Shown in pieces: positions 29,640-35,080 of a stretch of DNA of 35,080 bases. Positions within the stretch are counted from its first letter, which is position 1. Each line of letters opens with the position of its first letter. Below the pieces are notes generated by a model that did no database searches, was not told the DNA's origin, and saw nothing but the letters and a program-made list of their open reading frames with translations. This stretch comes from Chara braunii (taxonomy: Eukaryota > Streptophyta > Charophyceae > Charales > Characeae). Both the position numbers and the translations under genes were made by a program. The stretch spans positions 2,356,403 through 2,391,482 of the forward strand of contig BFEA01000196.1 in assembly GCA_003427395.1 (NCBI GenBank), written 5' to 3'.

Positions 29640-30160
29640 TCCTTAACTAGCACAACCTTGCCTTTAAAATCAATGTCTGGGTTGGCTTCCTCGTGCAAGT
29701 CCATACCCAGAATGAGATCAAAAGACAAATTATTTTCAACTAGGAAGGATAACTCATGCATAATCTTTTTCCCTTATCTAGTTCTAAACTGACACTTAAT
29801 ACGATCAACATATTGGGAGACAGTCGTACTCTTGTCTGCTAACATAGACATGATTGGTCGAGACAAGTCTTTCACCTTCATTCCGAGATGCAACTTGCGG
29901 ATTGCTTTCTCGGATATGTAGGACCTCGTCGATCCGGGGTCCAACAACGCACCTACTCAGGATCGTGCAATTTTTACGTCTGCAAATAACAATTCGCCCT
30001 TAGACTTTGCTTTTCGAGTTCGTGAGCTACGTAAGGCTAGCAATTCATTACCTAGCTCATCAAGGAGGTCATATAGAGAGACAGAACATAAAACAATGTC
30101 AGAGCGGTCTTGATGATGGGCTAAGGAAAAATCATCCTCTGCCATATGAGAAGAAGGGTA
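29640..30160 (-). pseudogene. Aspartic protease region of the gypsy polyprotein, broken
   Basis: Around 29920-29955 the minus strand reads VGALLDPGSTRSYISEKAIR, corresponding to the retropepsin motif ALIDSGATxxFIS but with Pro after the catalytic Asp (DPGS instead of DSG/DTG). Further on SFDLILGMDLHEEANPDIDF matches the second conserved part (ILGMDWL-like). A stop precedes the motif (29957) and others lie near 29776 and 29635. The Pro might be a lineage trait or a mutation. Confidence 0.75.
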
Positions 30161-30269
30161 GAAAGGGTTCGTTGACGCCTCACCTTTCTGTTCTACCTTA
30201 CCCTTAATCTTAGTAGGAGCATATGTTACTCCGACTGGTTGTTCGCTTTTGGGTTTTTAATCAAGGAGC

Positions 30270-32135
30270 AATATGCGATCACATGTCCCAGAGTGCCTCA
30301 TTTAAGACATTTCGCATTGTCCATGCGCTCCTGCGAAGCCTCACGAGTCATCCCCATCTTTAACCAAGGCTTCTCCTCGGCAATGTCAGGGTGCCACGGA
30401 AACGGGCGTGGTTTCTTCCTTGTCATATTTATGGGTGACCCTCCCTTGGTGGCCACAGCAGCAAAGACTTCCCCCTTCCCGGAGTCACTGTTGCTATCCT
30501 TTTCGTTCATGTCCTCCCTCGGTCACTTTTCCGCCGTGTCATCATCGAAGATAACGAGGATATGGTCCTGACGCTTTTGTCGCTAGAGAACTCGCTTCCC
30601 ATCATACGTCTTTCCTCCTTCTCCTCCTCCAGACTTAACTACGGCTGCATAGGAGTTTTTGACTTGAGAAGTCATTTGCTCCCTTTGCAGAGCGAGGTCT
30701 CAAAATTGTCTATATTTATACTTACCTGACTTCGCTTCGGCAACCAGGTGTCCCCGGATGGGCTCAGGCAACGCGCGGGAGTAGATGTACAACACTTGGT
30801 TGTCTTGCAGGTTCAATCCTGGAACGTGCAACAATCGGTTGACTTCGCAGGACAAAGCCTCGACCGAATCCAATGTTTTTGACCAATCGTCGTTAATTGG
30901 TCCAATGCCTTATCGGTCGTTGTCTTGTCGAGGAAACGGTCCTTGATCTTGGCCAAGAACTTTTTCAAGGTCAAATGTCTTTGCCCACTCGCCAATGTCT
31001 TCAAACCCCGCGGCGTTGGCCTCAACCAACACCCATTGTTTGGCCTCACCTCCCATACAAGAGGTGGTGAACGCAACTTGGGACTCCAGTTCGACCGGAG
31101 CAGTGCTAACATATGTTTGGATTTCAGCAATCCACAGAAGCAGACTCTCATCTTTCTTATTACTAAACGTAAAGAGCAACTTCATTTTCACTTTCTCTTT
31201 CTTCTTTGGCTTCTCCGGTTCTGCACTTGTCATGTCCGGAGTTGTTAAAGAAGGAGACTTAAGAGAAGGAGACGAATGAGAAGAGTTAGATGGAAAGGAC
31301 GGTGGATTCCACGGTCCATTCTCATTGGTTGACGTCTTAATTTTTGGGCTAGCAGACTTTATGGCATCTCCCATCAACTTTTTCTCTTCTTTCTTATCTT
31401 CTTTTTCTTCTTGTCTTTCTTTTTCCTTACCTTGTAGCTGATTCTTCCTTTTCACAACATTTGTGATTGTTCTTAGTCCTACAACAATCTCATCTAACTG
31501 AGTTTGTTGTCTGCCAATTTTCTCTTCCAAAAAGGTAAGGTAAGTCACAATATGAGATAACATATGAGACATGTCTGCTTGTTCCCCAATTTCTGTTCCA
31601 TTCACTTGTCTAATTTCTTTAACTTTTTGTTCTCTTCTTTGTTCCTGTTCTCTCCTTCTGGCCAGTTCTTCTTTCTTTATTTCTTCCGCGGCCAGTGTTT
31701 CTTTCAACTGCTGGATTTTTGCATCGATCGTAGCCTCGGTTACTTCTGGTTTAGTCTCATCGAGTCAATTCCATTACTTCTTCCAGCTGTTTCAAGGCAA
31801 ACTGGCCCAGCGCCTGATGACACTGGGCAACCAGTTTGGAGACCTCGGTCCCGGCTGCTACAACCTCCACAATTGTAATAGATTTCTTCAGATGGTCTTC
31901 AGTCGTCTCTAAATCAAATCTATCACGGATGTGTTGTTCAACATCCGGTCCGGATAGACGTATTTCAGTCAACAGCTGGTCCCATAAGGCCAACAGTTCC
32001 TGTTTCCTATTCTCAGCCTGCGTCCGAGTCTTAATCTCAGACGGTCCATCGCCCCCAGAGAGCGTGATCAGAATAGGAAACAAAAACTTGGTCAGAAACC
32101 TCGTCAGAATAGACTTTTGCAAACATTTTCAGAAG
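30270..32135 (-). pseudogene. Gag-like region with zinc knuckle, broken
   Basis: The first segment (31757-32122) reads as a helical coiled region. The second (30910-31707) has Glu/Lys/Arg-rich coiled coil, a Ser/Pro-rich linker and then a retrotransposon gag core: LLFTFSNKKDESLLLWIAEI, VAFTTSCMGGEAKQWVLVEA. A third piece continues LTLKKFLAKIKDRFLDKTTT. Near 30285-30315 a CCHC zinc knuckle is visible as CLK-stop-GTLGHVIAYC, where the second Cys codon has become TGA. Frameshifts lie near 30950 and 31740. Known role: coats element RNA and forms particles. Confidence 0.8.
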
Positions 32136-33193
32136 TGAGACATTTTCGGAGGACAGAAACAAGAAAATTCGTCGGCCAGGTTGGTCTACCGCAAAATAAA
32201 TAAGAGAGACAATAATTTAAACGGTATTTCGAACCAAAATTTACACTGTCTGAACAGAAAGATTTAGATAACAAGGAACAAAAAATTTTACTAATCCTGA
32301 TTGCTGCTCTATTTCTATGTGATGATGTTCTATTTTATTTCAGGTACCGTGACTCAGGCCAGCATGATCATCAACACACACAAGTAAGTACACAGACACA
32401 CAACACAGCACAAGACAACAGGTAAATCTGCCAACAAAATAATCACAACAATAGTTAGTGTTTTTCCTTCTGTTGCTGCTTCTTTTCTGATCCTGTGTGA
32501 TCAGCACCCAATCTGACGACTGGCACCACAACCACGTCAGTCTTTCAGCCGTGCCACTTCAGTCATCAGAATGTAACTCTTACTTAGGGACATCCATGCC
32601 TGCCACGTGTCACCCCTGTCATGCCACCTCGGCAACTCATAGAGTATGCCACGTTAGCATGTCTTGTCCAATCGAGGTCAGCAATAGGGTTCATGTCAGC
32701 AATGTGGGTCAATGTCGTCGTCGAGTTAGTCACGTTCCTGCATGCCGCGTGTATCCCCTAGTATGCCAACACAGCAGCGCCTTGAGTCTGACACGTCAGC
32801 ACGATAGTCCAGTCAGCATCATCAATGGGGCACACTTCAAGAGCGATACCAACGCATCGTACAATGCCACTTCAGCCAGGTAATGGAGTGCAACGTCAGA
32901 CAATGCCACGTCAACCCGAAACTCCTCACCATAGTAGACGAGTGATAAGTCAGGAATGCCCTGTCAGGACACCTCAACAATCACCGACCACGTGAGCAAT
33001 GCATCCCGATCGCAAATGCGATCGATCGGGATCTGGATCGCAGCGCGATCCTGCTAGACTTTCCCCTGTCGAGATACCAATGCCACATTAGCACCTGACG
33101 TGCGCTGTCACAACTTGTCCACGTCAGTAGGCGTCACCACTTCTTCGTCGTCGTTCTGTACAGGTCGTCGTCAGTTACGTCATCAGGAGTACA
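32136..33193 (-). repeat. Gypsy leader with recurrent TGACGTGGCA-type words
   Basis: Between PBS and gag about 1 kb is non-coding. Between about 32520 and 33130 degenerate words of the form CCACGTCAGCA (TGCTGACGTGG on the element strand) recur at irregular spacing, e.g. near 32531, 32595, 32650, 32793, 32910 and 33119. A hairpin CGATCGCAAATGCGATCG lies near 33007-33024. The same word family occurs in the LTRs. Confidence 0.65.
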
Positions 33194-33205
33194 GCTCCGA
33201 TAACA
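33194..33205 (-). promoter_or_regulatory. Primer-binding site, initiator Met tRNA-like
   Basis: On the element strand TGTTATCGGAGC matches the plant initiator-Met site TGGTATCAGAGC in 10 of 12 positions. It lies 3 bp inside the 5' LTR end, the expected position for priming minus-strand cDNA. Confidence 0.75.
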
Positions 33206-33208
33206 AAT

Positions 33209-34157
33209 TGCAATGACCCTAGATCGTGAAGACACTTGTCAACAATGCAAGCCCAGATAGATATCAACCTGCTGATGATTGTCAATAATCATAACCGTGT
33301 CCAGATAGAATGAGATGGGAAAACATACACAGACGAAGGAGAGAGGAGGGAGAATAGACTTAGAGTGGGGAAGGAAGACAATGCCCACTTCTGCTCCGGG
33401 CTCCCTCCTCGATCGTCACCTCAAAAATCAATAGTCTGAACGCGCATCTGAAGTTCTATCATAATGTGTCGCTTGGCACGCCAATCAGTCCTCATCAGCG
33501 AGCTGGATCAATGTCGACGTCAAGATAACCAGGTAGCCCCACAATCATGATCTCCTCCCGAGTGACGATGAATCAGAACAGCAATGCCAGTCACGTAGCC
33601 TCACCACGTCAGCAACAATACACATGGCAGCGGCCACATCAGCGGTGGTGTGTGGCAGTTGCCACATCAACATGCCCAGAAGACAATTGTCAGCCAGCCA
33701 CCATGCCGAGCCAGCAGCACGTCGCCGTACTCGCCCAAATGCGAGCGTAGAGCCATCGTCCAGTCAGCGTCGCAACATTTCTAGCATCGTCGTCAATGTG
33801 TGAAGTCAGCATTGACGCAAGACAGAATGTTCTCCAAGCCAGGAGGTCCAGGCTTATGTAGCATTGATGTGGGGTATGGACTCCTGGTGCCGCTTCCCTC
33901 GGCCGTCGAGGTCTCAAGGCAAATGACGGCCCAGATAGGCCTGAAACCGAACTCCATGTGGCCTTGATGCTGTCTAGGTACCTGCGCACAACAAGTGAGT
34001 GCATCCGACCAAGGGCCTGGGCGCGGTACCTTTGACAGTTGACTTAGACTTTTGACTTTCACAGGACAGTGTGTGGTCACACTGCCTGGCACAGGCCGTG
34101 TTTGGCCTGTGTTATCTGGGCTCCGTTCGAGGGTCCAGACTGCTGCAGAAAACGGCA
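33209..34157 (-). repeat. 5' LTR of the gypsy element
   Basis: In element orientation begins TGCCGTTTTCTGCAGC at 34157 and ends TCATTGCA at 33209. It matches 25647-26608 along its length. ORFs inside it (e.g. 33690-34004) have counterparts in the other LTR and are not genes. Confidence 0.9.
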
Positions 34158-34510
34158 CAGTTGGTAGCCCAGTCAAAAATCCTTTCAACTATCGTAATTT
34201 TACCTTCCAGGCTAGGTTACCTGATCGGACGCCCGAGACCCCCCTGACCGTTTGGGGTTGTCCGATCGGACAACTGGTCAGTGGTCAGACATCCTCCCCG
34301 GGCGGTCTGTCCAAGCCCGAACGGCAAAAAAAGAAAAAAAAAAAAAAACCTAAAAAAATCCGAAAACAAACTATCTTATGCAGAAAAAGAAACGAACAAC
34401 TTTTGCCTTGGGATGAGATCAAAATTCGTTGTCAAATTTGAAATAAAAAATAAAATTAAAGACACCCCCAATTTTATTTTTATTTTTTCGTGCTTTTAAC
34501 TGCTAAAAAT
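34158..34510. other. Right flank of the gypsy element with a CGGACAAC palindrome
   Basis: GTTGTCCGATCGGACAAC at 34257-34274 is a perfect 18-bp palindrome and continues CTGGT as in the left flank (25546-25561). An A-rich run (34325-34348) and AT-rich stretch follow. AAAAATTGACTCGTCCGGG near 34506 resembles AAAAATCGAGTTGTCCGGG near 25456 as a direct repeat. Confidence 0.5.
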
Positions 34511-34686
34511 TGACTCGTCCGGGCCCGGACGTGTTACATGCCCAGATGGGCGATGTACATAATAACCGAGGATCCGCAATGTGATGAAAAGGACTGAATG
34601 GACAATGCAGTGCAAGTAGAATCTCAACAAACAATGTGCATTCCGATACATACAAAATGGTGCTGAATAGCGCAGCAGGGAAGACT

Positions 34687-34875
34687 TTAGATACAAGTCC
34701 TGACCTGATCGGGACTGACCTCTTTCACGTAGTACAAGATAGCGAAGCAGAATGCTAGAATACTAATGACTAGCCCAATCAATGTTTCAACGCAGACCAA
34801 ACATACATCATGCTCATCACAAAGTGTGAAGGGGCCTGGCGCTATACACAGGAAAGAGGCGCCAGGTCCAGACAT
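34687..34875 (-). CDS. Possible exon of a small membrane protein, unrecognised
   Basis: A 62-codon minus-strand ORF with Met at 34875. Its N-terminal half is Cys-rich (ASFLCIAPGPFTLCDEHDVC), followed by a clear hydrophobic segment (LIGLVISILAFCFAILYYV) long enough to span a membrane and a short charged end (KEVSPDQ). A GTCAGT after GAAAGAG (near 34720) could be a splice donor, so this may be one exon. No family recognised. It is one of few ORFs in the window not explained by repeats, but chance or an untranslated region of a transposon are equally possible. Confidence 0.25.
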   Translation of the reverse strand: MSGPGASFLCIAPGPFTLCDEHDVCLVCVETLIGLVISILAFCFAILYYVKEVSPDQVRTCI

Positions 34876-35019
34876 ACACAGACGAAGAGGAAGGGATCAG
34901 ACGAAGAAGACGATGGGGGAGATGGGAAAGTCGTCAACACCAAGTCTCGTTACAAGTCCCAAATATTCCCTCTTCAAAATGTCTGCTGAAGTCCCATGTC
35001 GAGTCTGGATCCAATGTCA

Positions 35020-35022
<3 letters not shown>

Positions 35023-35080
<58 letters not shown>
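35023..35080. repeat. (CT)n microsatellite at the window end
   Basis: Unbroken CT repeat running off the right edge of the window. Confidence 0.97.

Larger units (their letters stand above)
25647..34157 (-). mobile_element. Structurally complete Ty3/gypsy retrotransposon, coding-dead
   Basis: Two direct LTRs of about 0.95 kb bound a 6.6-kb interior. In element orientation it starts TGCCG and ends TTGCA, with CAGT directly outside both ends (25643-25646 and 34158-34161) as target duplication. Order from the 5' LTR: initiator-Met-like PBS, long repeat-rich leader, gag, protease, reverse transcriptase, RNase H, integrase; this order (integrase after RNase H) defines Ty3/gypsy. All domains carry stops or frameshifts. 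Confidence 0.9.

Overview
The window looks like nuclear DNA of a streptophyte, either a land plant or a charophyte alga. The signs are a plant-type U2 snRNA sequence, Ty3/gypsy chromovirus-type retroelements (one with a plant-style initiator-Met primer site), a PIF/Harbinger transposon, plant-like LINEs and very many GA/CT/GT/TTGA microsatellites. I think a Chara-like alga is plausible, but this is only a guess from general style. I found no intact host gene. Almost every recognisable coding stretch belongs to a transposable element and is broken by stops or frameshifts.

Layout, left to right. 1-945: alternating (GA)n/(CT)n arrays and a short tandem duplication. 946-9476: a decayed 8.5-kb PIF/Harbinger-like DNA transposon with perfect 17-bp terminal inverted repeats. 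It holds a Myb/trihelix-like ORF (+), an unrecognised second ORF (+) and a HARBI1-type DDE transposase (-). 9631-10141: a U2 snRNA retropseudogene (-) with a poly(A) tail and target-site duplication, itself split beside its Sm-site region by a 239-bp hAT-like MITE. 10142-12290: Tourist-like (PIF) MITEs, a GTAC-rich block and short tandem repeats. 12884-13453: two foldback hairpins, one with 47-bp perfect arms. 13452-18480: LINE remnants in both orientations plus an assembly gap of 90 N. 18608-20347: a truncated Ty3/gypsy integrase with chromodomain and the start of its 3' LTR. That LTR is interrupted by a 5'-truncated LINE (20348-23718, -) and resumes at 23727 in an 85-bp tandem array. 24301-25350: microsatellites and a (CCT)n/(GGA)n mirror region. 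25647-34157: a structurally complete but coding-dead Ty3/gypsy element on the minus strand, with ~95% identical LTRs, PBS and TSD. 34158-35080: flanking repeat, one possible membrane-protein exon and a terminal (CT)n array.

The clearest story is one of nested insertions. A LINE-type machinery apparently made the U2 retrocopy, which landed in a MITE-end sequence and was then hit by a hAT-like MITE. Another LINE copy landed in a gypsy LTR. These histories can be read from target-site duplications in the sequence. The strongest candidates for something undescribed are the nested U2 locus, the extra ORF in the Harbinger element and the 47-bp perfect hairpin.
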